From Phoronis australis (taxonomy: Eukaryota; Phoronida; Phoronidae), in assembly GCA_002633005.1 (NCBI GenBank), contig NMRA01000414.1, forward strand, positions 337,799 to 401,798: 64,000 nucleotides of DNA, written 5' to 3'. The notes beneath the pieces are model-generated. The model made no database searches and was not told the DNA's origin. It saw nothing but the letters and a program-made list of their open reading frames with translations. A program made the position numbers and the translations under genes. Positions 36,901 through 49,400 of the stretch are shown one piece after another (the first letter of the stretch is position 1; every line of letters begins with the position of its first letter).

Positions 36901-39900
36901 AATGCCCGACCAGAGATCTAGTACTGTTAAGAGGTGCTGGGTTAACAGTCGAGAAGAGTTTCTAGTTATTTACTGTTCTTATGATGTGGTGGAGGGGAAG
37001 ATCCAGTTATCTAATTCTTAACTCCATTAATGCTCACCTTTCGGACTTTGTAGTGGCTTATAAAAGTGCTGGGTGTTCTGTCAACACAAAAAGAATTAGA
37101 ATTGATAGTCGCTGTGGGCCTCAGTTCTTGTGTAGGTGTGGCAAATTTAAAATATTGATCAATTTTTTTCCTTTTATAGGTTCGCATATTGAACCACATC
37201 ACATGGAAAACCGTTGCTGAGCATGCGCACCCTCTCACTATAGATGGCAGCGCTGTAGTTGCCTATAAGGAAGTGGAGAGCAAGCCACCACATCTACATG
37301 GTGAGGCAGAGCCACCTGGTGAGACACTCTTCAGAACACAGAGCAAATGTGAGTGTTGTATGTTTTGTATATATCTTAAGGTTCTGATTATACATTGTAC
37401 AAAGGCATTTTTTCATCTTCGATCCAGAGCAGAAATAATAAAAAACTCAATCATTTTGCTATTAATCTGCAAGGTTGTATATTTTGTGAATAATTCAGGT
37501 ATTGAAAAAAATCAATGTGTGTTTAATGTGTTCACACCAAATTGTGCTTTGCTCCTGTAAGCTGTTTGTACATTATGTTCTTCATGTTTCTAGATGAAAT
37601 CGTACAAGGCAATCTGCAAGTGCCGAATGTGAAGCCAGACCAGAACAAAGCCAACCCCAAGATGGGTGTGGGCTCTTTGGAGTTCAGCTCAGATGGTCGA
37701 TACTTGTACACTCAAAATGGTACTGTCGTGAGTGAATTGTCTCAAGAGTAGTCTTGTGACTATTTAGTTGCTGTACCATGTACCAGTCTGTCTTCGAATT
37801 TGATTACCTGCTGTGAGAAAAAGATCTCAACTTGATACCTAGGAGTCAGGTTATACACGGTTTGGGGCTCGAGAAAAAATGACAATTTGCCACTGATGTA
37901 GGCCGTGCTCATTAAAATTGACTGACATGTCATAATTGAACATTTGGTCACAGACCCTCCCCTTTTCCAGCCATTTTGTTTCTGGCACAACAAATGACAA
38001 GTCCCACCAAACCAGCAGTGGCAATTCTTTCTAAGCCAAGAGGTCAAGCTCAAAGTTAATTGAAACAATGTTTCTAGTCAGAGAGATCTCACTGGTGATA
38101 TATTTCAGATAACATGCCTCATGCCTTATGGATCTGGGATGTTCCTAATCTCTGCCAAGCTGTGTTATTACTTCAGACAGCACCGGTAAAATGTAAGTTT
38201 TTTTGGGAAAACAGAGTTTTTTGCATGCAGTCACACTTTGTTGATGATATGAAAAAAAAGATTGACATTTAAAGATTATTTTTTGGTTGAAATTGTGTAA
38301 AGCATGATTTTTTTGCAATTACTCACTTTGAAGATTTCTTTTATTCTGTGGTCATAATATTGTGCTTTTGATGGTAACTTTTTTGTTCTATATTAAGTCA
38401 AAATGATGTTCTTGACCTGTGAAAGCAATGGTTGTAGACATACACAAAAAATGATGATCTGCATTCTGTACACTTGTTTTAGAGATTAAATGGGTTGGTG
38501 ATTTCATTTTTTAGATATTGGCTGGTTGCATTTAATTTTGAAATTTTTTGTCCCCATAGTTAATTATTTGGTATTCATGTTTCATTTAGGTGTTGCTTGG
38601 GAGCCAGGTAAATCTCGTTTAGCCCTGTGCACAGGTAATGGCCGTGTGTACATGTGGTCCCCTGCTGGCAGTCTTTCAGTGGAAGTGCCAGTCGAAGGTA
38701 GGTATAGTTGTGGTGGCCAGCGTCATGTCATTTCAAACCTTTTAGAGGCTGATACCTCTGTTCCAGAAACATATAGTCGTTTTTAATTTAATAACAGTTG
38801 TCAGCATTTGAGAGTAATGACAGACATGTATTTTCAGAAACAATAACTCGAGTAACTATGGACAGTTTCTTGATATTTCAGTGCACTAGGTCTTCATTCT
38901 TATGGAGCGTTTGTAGAATATATTTTATAGCCCCATGCAGCGCCATCTTTAGAGACGATGGTTTTGATTCATGTTTTGGTATGAAGTCCTTTGTTTTGAA
39001 TGAGAAATGTTTCATTTGGGGTTTGAGGATCACAGCATCGCCGCGGCTCTGTCTGATGGTATCAAGTAAATACTGGTACTATGACTTTAAACAATGTGCC
39101 TATTGAAAACACTACACAGAGTGAAACAGGAATATTCAACTTGAAATATTCCAGTTCAAAGTTTGCAATTTTTTGGCGTAATAAGTGCTGTACAAGACTC
39201 AAATGTGTTGTTCAGATATTGGATGATTAAACAGTTTCTCAATGAAACATGAGTGATAGTGATCTTCATGTTACAAAGCTTTGATTTTGAGGCTTACACT
39301 CTGCTTGATTTTGTCCAAATCATGCCTCTCAGTCATTAGAATGAACATTGTTATGTCTGCATGTTTCAGTTGACTTAATGAGTGGAGATTGTCCCCCAGG
39401 TAGCATATTACCAACGTTTATGTTGTGTTATGTATTGAAACAATGGGAGACTTTATTATCACCAGGTGGCGCTAATGAATAAAGACTCCTTTTGAACACC
39501 TAAACAGATTGAGAGCAGAAACAGCTCTTCAGCATGGATGTGCAGTCCCACGGGATTACCTGAATGCATGCATGTCTAAAAGTAGGACCGTTGTCACACT
39601 AGCGACACCTAGTGAATTTAAAGCTGCTTGTTGCATTTTTTGAAAATGGTTTTGTTTTGCCGTCACTGCCACTTCTGTAGTTATGAAAACTGTGATGTTC
39701 TCATTTCTTAATGAAATCTTTAAAAAGCCACTCCCTAAGTTTTGTGGAAAAATCATTATTTTGAGACATCATTCTTTGACAATGACACCGCATGAGTATT
39801 TATGAAAAAAAGAAACAAAAAATCAATCCTTGAACATTCAGATCGCACAAGTGTGTACTTAGGATATGCACCACGATCAATTAGGTCACAAATTTGTACC

Positions 39901-40146
39901 CAACAATCTTGATATGGTAAAGTCGTATTCACAAACTCACTGCACATTTTCTATGCCATTTAAGCAGACGTTATACTGGCGATTTAAACGTTTGTTAGCT
40001 TCACATCTCTCTGAGAAATCTAGAATCCCATTCCAGGGCCATTCCAAGTGACGTCCTTATGCTGGCATCCTGATGGAGATATTCTGTGCCTGATGTCTAG
40101 AGACCTTTTGTGCGTCTGCTTCCTTGCTGTGCCAAAGGAAGACTAA
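30931..40146 (+). CDS. WRAP73: WD repeat-containing protein WRAP73 (WDR8)
   Basis: Twelve exons: 30931-31000, 32122-32217, 33821-33994, 34380-34452, 35132-35235, 35826-35912, 36460-36594, 37180-37348, 37594-37719, 38109-38192, 38590-38697, 40037-40146; about 444 aa (human about 460). Diagnostic stretches include MNFSE and FSPDG in exon 1, [11 protein letters not shown] and [13 protein letters not shown] in exon 3, [10 protein letters not shown] in exon 5, STYSAYD and WSPTSQFLA in exon 7, and NPKMGVG in exon 9. WD-repeat blades run through the whole protein. In vertebrates it sits at centriolar satellites and spindle poles, where it works with SSX2IP in microtubule anchoring and ciliogenesis. 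Exon 1 has one base too many: a G4 run at 30960-30963 shifts the MNFSE frame out of phase with the FSPDG frame. The other eleven exons are intact, so a sequence error is more likely than a pseudogene. Confidence 0.95.
32008..32101. repeat. 47-bp tandem duplication before WRAP73 exon 2
   Basis: ATTGTCTTTATCCAC begins copies at 32008 and 32055, and ATTGTCTTG begins a truncated third copy at 32102. The array runs to within 20 bp of the exon 2 start and supplies part of its polypyrimidine tract. Confidence 0.85.
33512..33736. mobile_element. MITE-like element with ~19-bp TIRs
   Basis: The left end ATCTCACCAATTTAGGACA and the right end (reverse complement ATCTCACCAATTTCGGACA) differ at one base. 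There is no coding capacity. It lies in WRAP73 intron 2, ending about 85 bp before exon 3. Related sequence occurs at 42610 and 56811, so this is a dispersed family. Confidence 0.8.
39459..39474 (+). promoter_or_regulatory. CTCF-like motif in the WRAP73 last intron
   Basis: TCACCAGGTGGCGCTA matches the CTCF core (CCASYAGRKGGCR with CTA extension) at all but the first base. It is a single sequence match only. Confidence 0.4.
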
Positions 40147-40506
40147 CATAATTCCAAACCAAGCGAGTGTCTAATTCAGTACAGAAGGGAGACTTGCATT
40201 GTGAAGGGTCACTTGAACAAACAAGTTCTGCTAGCAGACAGCTCCATGGATGTTATTGTTGTTGTCGGGCAAAATGCATTTTGCAAATGTCATTTACGAC
40301 ATTTTGCTCGCAAAATGAATATTTCGTGGGTAATCAGACCCTGCAGTGTCCATTACATCAAACTCTATTCCAGTGGTGCCTTTGAAATGGATATAGTTTT
40401 CTTAGGTGCCAAGTTCTAGTTTAGTTGACAAGATTATGTGCCTTGCACCCCACGATTGGAAAATGTGCGATTTCCATGTAACAAATAGTTGCCAGCATAT
40501 GTGGAT

Positions 40507-40701
40507 AATAAAAAATGCAGTTGCCAGGGGTAAAAACTTGGGTCACAAAACATGGAATGGAAACCGGGTTGATAAATTTGTATGCTAGATGGCAAGCATG
40601 TATTGAAACATTTACACCGACTGCAATAGTGTGGTTGTTGCAGAAACTCAAGATCTGAATTCTTAAGTCATATGCTCTAACTTCGAAAATGTGTAAATAA
40701 A
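40507..40701 (+). terminator. WRAP73: WRAP73 poly(A) signals
   Basis: AATAAA occurs at 40507-40512 and 40696-40701, which gives a 3' UTR of about 0.4 or 0.6 kb after the stop at 40144-40146. Confidence 0.5.
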
Positions 40702-40892
40702 ATTGAGTCGACTCGATCATACTCAAATGTTGTACATTTTTGACACGCAAAGACAACGTTCTTTGTGCACTGAATGTGACCTGACTGACCATTACACGAA
40801 GTCGAGGTATTTAACAACTCCCCATCTTCCAATCAACCACCAAACCAGTGAATAGCAACATGACAAGATCATAATTTTGCACTGATCATTAC

Positions 40893-40898
40893 TTTATT
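40893..40898 (-). terminator. Distal poly(A) signal of the TPRG1L-like gene
   Basis: Minus-strand AATAAA, about 200 bp from the facing WRAP73 signal. It would give a 2.6-kb 3' UTR. Nearer AATAAA copies near 41420 and 42656 could be used instead. Confidence 0.4.
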
Positions 40899-42602
40899 AC
40901 AACATGGATATTAGTACTATAACCATATTAGGAATCACACAGACCAAACTTATGAAACAGTACAGCTTAAAGCTAGCAAATCATAAGGTATCTTTAATTT
41001 AGCACTATTCTTTCTTTTCACAACCTCGTTGAGGACGACACAATAATTACACGAAATAAAAGTTGTCAAGTTCTGCGTGGCATAAATTTCGAAACAAATG
41101 CTGTACACATGTACCAAAAATAGTAACACACAAACGCAACAAAAATAACATAAATAACAAAAATCATTTTAGAAACTATGAATATTCTGAAATAGTAATT
41201 GCCTCAGATAGTGCACTTATTGCAGCACAGAAATCTTTGATCTAACATCAAACACTCAAATTTCCTAAATTGCTAAATCCAATAGCAAAAAGTTACAGGC
41301 CAGGGCTGGTCTTAGCTTGGACCGAAATAATGCCATCACGTCGTTACCCTTGTTGAATAATCCTGTTGACATGACAACAATCAAACTTTGAGACTTAAAC
41401 TTTCAAGAAACAAACGTAGAGATTTATTCTATTTAATTTTGCATTCACTTAAAGAATTAAGTCGATTTACAGAATAGGACAACAAAGACATTTTTATCAA
41501 TCAAACCACTTCACAGAATAGGTTTTCAGTCTGCCTTTTAAAAATATACCATGTAGTCATTAGTTTTAGAAGAACCCTTTTCAACAAATCTGCACTCACT
41601 AATGGCACTCCTACAGTCAGACTTACGGAGTTCTATTCACACAATGTAAATGTCTCGCTTACATTTTTAACACATTTAAAACACACTTCTATTTCCAGCA
41701 AACAATAGAAACCAAAATATACCAACCAATAAAAATAATTACAACTGAACATAAACTTAGCAACAATGCGTAAAAACAGATCTACCCCCAAAACGCCACA
41801 GATGAAGTCCCACATTTCATAGAATGATTACACAAATATCTCGTTAATGAAATGTAAAACAATGCCACTCCCCTACGTCAAACGTATCACAAACAGCTTC
41901 ATTTCTAAGTTGACATTGCCACATGTACTTATTCCAGGAAGACAAAATTCTAATTTGCAATCGAGCAATCCAGCACAGCCAATGGCTGGTGCTTGGAAAT
42001 ATCATAATCTGGGGTGCACTCCCCGTCACCCGCGCCAAGAAGTGAAAGTTAATGGAGCACAAATGGGAAGTTTTCTCTCAATTTGCAAACAAATGCCAGA
42101 AAATTTGCAAGTTACTGACAAAAAAATAGTTGGTTTTCACTAGTTCTTGCATAACCTTGTAAAAGTTGCAATGAATAAACTTCTCACAGAATGCGCCACT
42201 GCTGTATAGTTACTCTCCACTCTTGCATAACAGTATCCAGACACCGTATGGCACTTAAATCAGCAATTTCAGTCTCATAACGGGGTATATTATAATTTCT
42301 TAAAATGTCGCTTTTGAGTAATATTTCCTCAACATTCAAACAGCTACTCTGATGTACGTGTAAGTCAGCTGATGATCACTATATTAACAATCTGTAGACT
42401 AGCACCATCTTACGGTTGTACAATGACGGGACACCAGCCTAAATTTAAAAGCTTTATGTATCAACTGTAACTGTTAATGAGTGCTTATTGACATCGGGTT
42501 TCTAAACTTATGTTCAAAATGTTAAAAAAAATTCTTTGAAACTACAAAAACAATGCAACTACTTCAAATTGTACCAAGTGCAAAATACTCAAAAGTGGTC
42601 AC

Positions 42603-42860
42603 AGGTAAGGTAAAGACTCACAAATTTAGGACACAACATGGCCCATGATGGAAATTTTATTTTCTCAATATTTCATAAACAGTAATTAGCACAAAAATCC
42701 TACTTCACCATTTTCAAGTTTTGTACCATAACCACCACCACACAAGACGATGAACATTGTGGTAAAGTGAACTCATTTTAGAACACGACATGACAAAATA
42801 ATAAACAAATTTTTCATCAAAAGTAAATGGACAAAAATTTACCTCATCATTTATAAAGTT
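42603..42860. repeat. Dispersed repeat related to the 33512 MITE
   Basis: AATTTAGGACACAACATGGCC followed by a GAAATTTTATTTT tract matches the left part of the 33512 element. A diverged second start (GTAAAGTGAACTCATTTTAG) lies about 150 bp on in the same orientation. It falls in the presumed 3' UTR of the TPRG1L-like gene. Confidence 0.65.
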
Positions 42861-43494
42861 TGTATTGCACATTTGTCATCATCAAAGAAATGGGAATCGG
42901 GCATTTTTACAATACAGTTAGCTTTTGAAAGTTGGAAAAACGACAATTTTGGCATTTTTTTTAAATTTTAGTAAAGTTCATCGTACCAATCCTTCAGATG
43001 AAGTATTTGATATGCAAACTATTAATCGACACACTTCTGGTGATGGTTGATGAAAACGTTTTGAAAAATTGTGAATTCAACATTAACCACAGTTTCAGGA
43101 GTCCTTGAAAAATAACACAGGACAGTTTTGTCTAAACTTGTAGTCTAAGATTGGTGAAGTTTTGCCAGTGTAATGCATGAACGCTTAACCACAAAAAAGA
43201 TATCAGGCACGGGTTAAGATTTTAACTTTTCTAGTCACTCGCTGTTCACATGTATCAATTCTTTATCAATTCAAACAATTGCTTTGACTGATTTGCTCAA
43301 ATCAGACAGAAAAAGAAAAACATGATTCTATATATTGCACACACTAAATAAATTTAGGATTTACTGAAAAATCCCTCGGAACTAGCGCATGTCACTGTCT
43401 TGAACAGTTACGGACTGGGATGAATGCATACCACAGAATTAATCTGACACCAGATTCTAATGATATATGAAAGAGACATCAATACAGAGAAACT

Positions 43495-46400
43495 CTAGAA
43501 ACTGACCCCACCTCGTTCACGTGAGAACCCGATAAGACTCTGATTGTGAACAACAGCAGACACGCCGAGATAGCTGGTCATCTCGATCTTACACTCCTGG
43601 ACCACGCACTCGCGCCCAGGGTTCTTCAGCTGGTAGCTGTGTTTGACAGCTTGAACAAATGACTCGAAGAAGTTGTCCACGTTGTACGTGATGACGTTGC
43701 GAAGTTTCTCGTTGTAAAGAGCCGGATGATGCGCCAATGTGATGTAGGGGATGTCTGTGCAGAATGGGTTCCACTTCTGACCAAAAGAAGGCTCTGAGCC
43801 TTTATTCCAGAATGCCCGTACACCGCCGAAGTTCCTTGGCCTAAAGTCAAAACATTCAGTTGCAGTGAGGAAAGACAAAAGTAATGCACCGCTTCCAGAA
43901 CTGAATGATCAAATAGGAAAAATAATGAGTCCTTAACTAAGACAAAGTTATGCAGGGCCTTATTGACACGCTTGTCTATTTTGCAAATAGCTACAAAACT
44001 ATAACCTTTAACTTGGTAAAAGTATATTTTCTCAGAGTAAGTCAGTAAAATTTGATTTTTGTCTTTTGCCAATCTGCCATTAATTGGGTCGCATGACCAT
44101 GTTTTTCATTAAATTTTAGCAAATACATTGATAGCAAAACAACAGCATCAAGAACATGATAAAACGTGATATAAAAGCTCAGCATGGGGCCCCAAAAATG
44201 CTGTTACAGTTTTCTAAAATGTTAACATTTCATTTTAAGCAAGTTTTTCATGAAAATCGCAAAAGTCCCATTTTTGGTCGCTCCACATGCAAAAGTAGAC
44301 AATTTTAAAAACAATCCTTAAAATCCTTCTGGAGAATGGACCATAGAGCGTAGTACCTGAAAGTTTCATACATGTGCGAATCCAACCAGCCATTTCTGAG
44401 ATATGATATTCTAAAGTTAGCTCAATTTGAACATTTTCCAGGGTCCTAACTAACCTTAAACAAAACATCTGAAATGATCAATTGCCCAACAAAACAGCTT
44501 CAAAGACATGTATGCGCAACACTCCTATTATAAAAAAATACTCAAGGCCACTTGTCTTGTTGAAGACCTAGAAGACAGCTAGTCATAATTACGACTAAAA
44601 TATACCATCAGTTGTACCAACACTACCCTGGGACCCTAATCTAATGCAATGCAATTAACATACATCATCAATGACTTCTCTGGGTACACAAGATCACCGA
44701 TTTGGATAGCATCAACAATGTGCAGGAAAATCCGCTTGTTCTCCTTGATCACTCCAGTCACAAAGTCATAGCGGGTCAGTATCAACGAGTTGTCAGTCAA
44801 CACGACCACCACTTCTTTTTCGTTATCCCAATGGTCAATTCTAGAATAACAAGGAATAATATTTGTTGATATCCTTTATACATATCAGAAAGAAATATCT
44901 TCTGTCAAAAGGAAAAACATTTCTGGAACACAACGTTCAAAATTAATTATTTTCAACGAATGGGTCACGACCCTTCATCACATATTCTTGTAACCGAGTA
45001 TCAAATTTTTTCCCTGAGGATGAGACCAGAACAGTCTATAAATATAGCCGTCACTATTATCATTAGTTTTCTAATTTCCCTTGGCTGTCTGCTTTACTGT
45101 TGCACGATCATAAAAGAAAATTATTTATCATGAACATCAGCGTGTGTTCAACAAATTTTGTCTACATGAGTGCAATGCTGCCAAATTATCCCGATTTTTT
45201 GTCAGTATGAGCAAATAATTTCTTCTTGTTTTCTATGATTGTACTATGATAGGGGTGTAGCTCGTTGGCGGTATCTTCAGGGTACTAAACAGACACGTGT
45301 CAAATACACTACATTTCACATAACTGGTGGACACGTTAGCACAACACAATGCTTATCAAAGACGCTCCTTTTCCTAAACATGTGTATCATTTGAAATAAA
45401 GGATTTGATTACAATTCTAGTTCTAGCGAATGCACACAACTCCCATGCATGCACGGCGCAACCTCAGCCGTGCGTAACTGAAGTCGGTACTCCATGCATT
45501 GAGTTCTACACTACAAATCTATGCACTAGATAAGTGTATTAACCAGATTGTAAACCGGGGGAAAAGTTATTTGATCTTTATAGTCTGAAGTGGCCTCCAA
45601 AACCATGTACAGTCTAAATTTGAGGTATCCTCAAGCATTGAAAAGCTGACTAATACCTAATTTAAATCTAGTAAAAACACTAGCTTACATCAGCACAATT
45701 TCAATGTAAGACGCAACATGGAAGGGAAGAGGAAATAATGGACAGTTTTTAAACTTAAAAGTTTCTCAACAAAACTGCACAATAATGGGAATATTACTTT
45801 TATTTTGTTGCACTTAAACTACAATGCTTTTTCCAAACAAAACTTTTAAGAGCATTTGTGGCAATTTTGTAATCAAAGTAGGAAAAACAAATAACACTTT
45901 TTGAAATTATTTTTAGTGAAAATCAAAAGATATATTTATTTATTTATTGTGATAATGAGTGTGGCCTCTTCAGTGATAGCACTCCTTTCCAAGAGGGCCC
46001 CCAACAACAAAATATGAAACAGTAAGACAATACAGTAAAGTAATAAAACAATAATTAAATATATGTAACAGAGATACAATTAAAACAGGTTGAGAACTAA
46101 GATAATACGATCATACTCTTTTTTTATGATGCATCACGGCAGTTCACGCCACATTACAATCAGAAGCAAGATGTTACAAACAGGCGTTCGTGTTCAGAGT
46201 ACAACAGACTAAAAAGAGAAACTATTGTATTTGAAATTGCTAAACCAGCATAATTTAAGTGGTATTTACAAACAGGTCATCAAATTCTGATCACCTTCAT
46301 AAACCAGTTCCATTTAAGCCTCATTTACACAAAACACTAAACCATCATACTTTAAGTGGTATTAACAAAAAGTGCCATAAAATTTTGATCACCCCTATTA

Positions 46401-49400
46401 ACCAGCTCCACTTAAGTCTCATTTAGCACGAGGCACAAATTACATGAAGCAGCTGACAGGCAACAGCTGATTGGGCACAAGTATGTGTGTAAACGAGACT
46501 GACACCGAGAAAGTTGACAGCGCGGTGACCATTTTTGACATCTATTTGATAGGCAGAGCGAGTTGCACTCCAGCAGTTGTTGTGGTGACAACTACACAAT
46601 TAAACACAAACTGGGGCAAGACGGAAGGGATCATTTCCCTTACCCTTGTGCAACAGCATAAATATGGGTGATTAGCTGGCACTCCATGTGGTTTGGATAT
46701 TCGCTACTATTGTTAGAGCGAGCATGTGCAGACGGTCTTCGTGTAAGTGACTCATGCTGACCCAGTTTGCGATCTAATGACGTGTAAACATGACTAAATA
46801 GGAGAATTCGCACTAAGACTATTGCTCCTGGTGTAAAAACAACTTTTGGGTTGTCTAACAGGCTACATTCCAGTTTAAGCATCATCCTCTAAATGAAATA
46901 TATATGCAATTCTGCAAATCAACATTCTAATGTTCCCCAGTGTACTTTGCCCTAATCAAGATCTTGATAACAGTAATGGACAAACACTCTACTCTTAATA
47001 TCCCTTTCCTTTCCACTTGGAGATCATTGTAACGGCCTTCAATGTTTGATCTTTGCTCTCATGGTGACACAAGACGACATGAAAAGCAGCACTTGAACTT
47101 AAGTTCAAATAGTTATTTGAACGACTAACTTGAGTTTTCTTGGAAAGCGTAATTTGAGAATAGGACTATCAAATTGGCCAGAGATACCATGAATTAAAAC
47201 GAAAAATTCAATCAAGGAAGGGTTTACGGCCTTTACACATGAGCCAAGCATGTCTCAATCTAATTACTATCAAATTTTTCCAAAGCCCGGCAGGTCAGAA
47301 ATATTTCCCATACCCAAACAGACAATTCAGACGATCCAAAAGCAAAAAGTGGCGTAAGCAGGTTGGGTGTTAACAATTAAAAATCCGAATGGTAGCGATA
47401 CTGCCAATTTGATACCAACACTTGTTGGATACCAATAGTGAATACTATCACTAATACTAACTTTCAATTGTTTTGGAAAATGTTTGGTGTCTTAGCTTGA
47501 TTTGTTCACTGTAGAACTTCACAAGATGTTGTTAATTCTAAGATTTTTTAATGATCAGAAGAACTACAGACCGTGTCCTGGTGTCAAAAAGTCGGTTTTG
47601 TCGTTATTCAGTAAAAACTGGTTCTCAGCAGCCATTTTGAAGAGGGACCCGTTTACTCCACTTCTACCAAAAAGTCAACTTATTTCCCAGATGTATTCAT
47701 TTTTCTCTTCTATTGTAACAACATTACAATGTTATCCATTGTCCGAACTGAAATTACATACAGTGAACTGCGTGTAATTCCCTTAATATCCATAATATGC
47801 CCGTTTCAATGTTACCAAAACAAAAACTATGACCAGGTTCTTGACAAGCCTTACCTAAAGGTCTTGAAAAACAAACTCCATCCTCCATGTAAATTCACAG
47901 AAGCCAACGAATATTTCCGAGCATGGTTGTGCAAACATTTGTGTTGGGGTGACTATATTCAAGTGCTCAGCAAAATTTTCTGAACGTAGCAACTTCCAAT
48001 CAATATACCATACATTGTCAGCACATCAACAATGACTTCCTGCCTTAGTCCCCCATTGCAAATTTACACCAAGCACCGCGGTAAAATTTCTTCAGCTAGG
48101 GCATGGACTGTGTAAGTCCATGATTAGAGACATATTATAGCAGAAAAGCTGTGGAACTTCTTTTCAAAATTTGCCAATGAACCCATGACATCATAGATTA
48201 TATGGAACAAGATGGAGTACCTACAGGTAGTAAGTCATTGAAGAAAACTATGGCACTTTTACCAATTGTTTTGCACCAATTTGAACTTTTTCATTAACCT
48301 TAATCATGAGTCGTTTTATTTAAAGTCATAAGTATTTTAATAACAATTGTTTTCCTTTGTTTTGTTTTGTATTTTTTATACTCACTGTGTCCTATCTGTC
48401 CAATGAAATGTATAATAAATAATTGATCATTTATCATTGCATTCTCTGGGAGACCAATGGGAACACTGCATGTATTTGCCCGCCATTAAATATTTTCATA
48501 AAAAATCTATGAGCGACCATATCACGAATGAAATAACAGTCAAGGTTCCTTCAATTTAGAACACAACGCAACACAATGAATTTTTGCCATATGTCTCAAT
48601 AAAAATACATATGAAAAATTACTGGATAGTTACCAACTAGGTTTTCATTTATCAGCTGCCACAATAACATATGTCTCAACAAATAAATATACTTATGAGA
48701 TAGAAATATTTTTTTGTTTTGTAAAATTTATCTGTAGACAAGAAACGTATTTTTACATGAAAAAGTCCAAATAATGAAACAAGAGATGAAAAAAGAGGAA
48801 AATGAAAACCAAATAAGAGGAAATTGAAACCAACACAGAGGAAAACCTCTCATAAGGGGAAAATTACAAGCTACGAAAATCAAGCCTTCGGAAATGGAAA
48901 ATTCTGGCAAATACTTCTGAGCAGGACTGAATAGACTGTACTAGGGACTTCCAAGTATAATCCTCAATATATTTACTCAAACAAACTACTCACTGTGTCA
49001 ATAGCCATGCCCCAGTAACTGACCCATCCAGGTCATAGGTCACAGTCTCAGTCTTTATGCTCTGCACAGCATTTTCAAAGGCGCCCGGCTAAAACGAGTG
49101 TAAATAATGTATTAATATTCACGTCACACAAACTCAATCTACAGTAACCACAAGTCTCTCAATTCCCTCCTTGATGAGGAAATTCTAGGTTCACAAGAAT
49201 AGCGAAAACAAAAGTAGTTTTTCAGTCTGTGGTGGAAATGATAGTGCTTTAGCCAGGCAGATGGGGGTTATTTTCGCCAGCAGTTACATACAGAACCAGT
49301 TTATTTTCTCAGTACTGTGTTGCCTTTGAAGCAAGAATTGATGTTGTGTCACAATCACTCTGCGCAGTAAACTCATTGAAGCTTCCCATTGAGCCCCATT

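Noticed and set aside
30931-40146. WRAP73 as a pseudogene
   Set aside because: Eleven exons have intact frames and splice sites and strong conservation. A single G-run shift in exon 1 is more easily an error.
46471-46885. Opposed 66- and 81-aa ORFs
   Set aside because: They lie in a TPRG1L intron, without splice sites or similarity.
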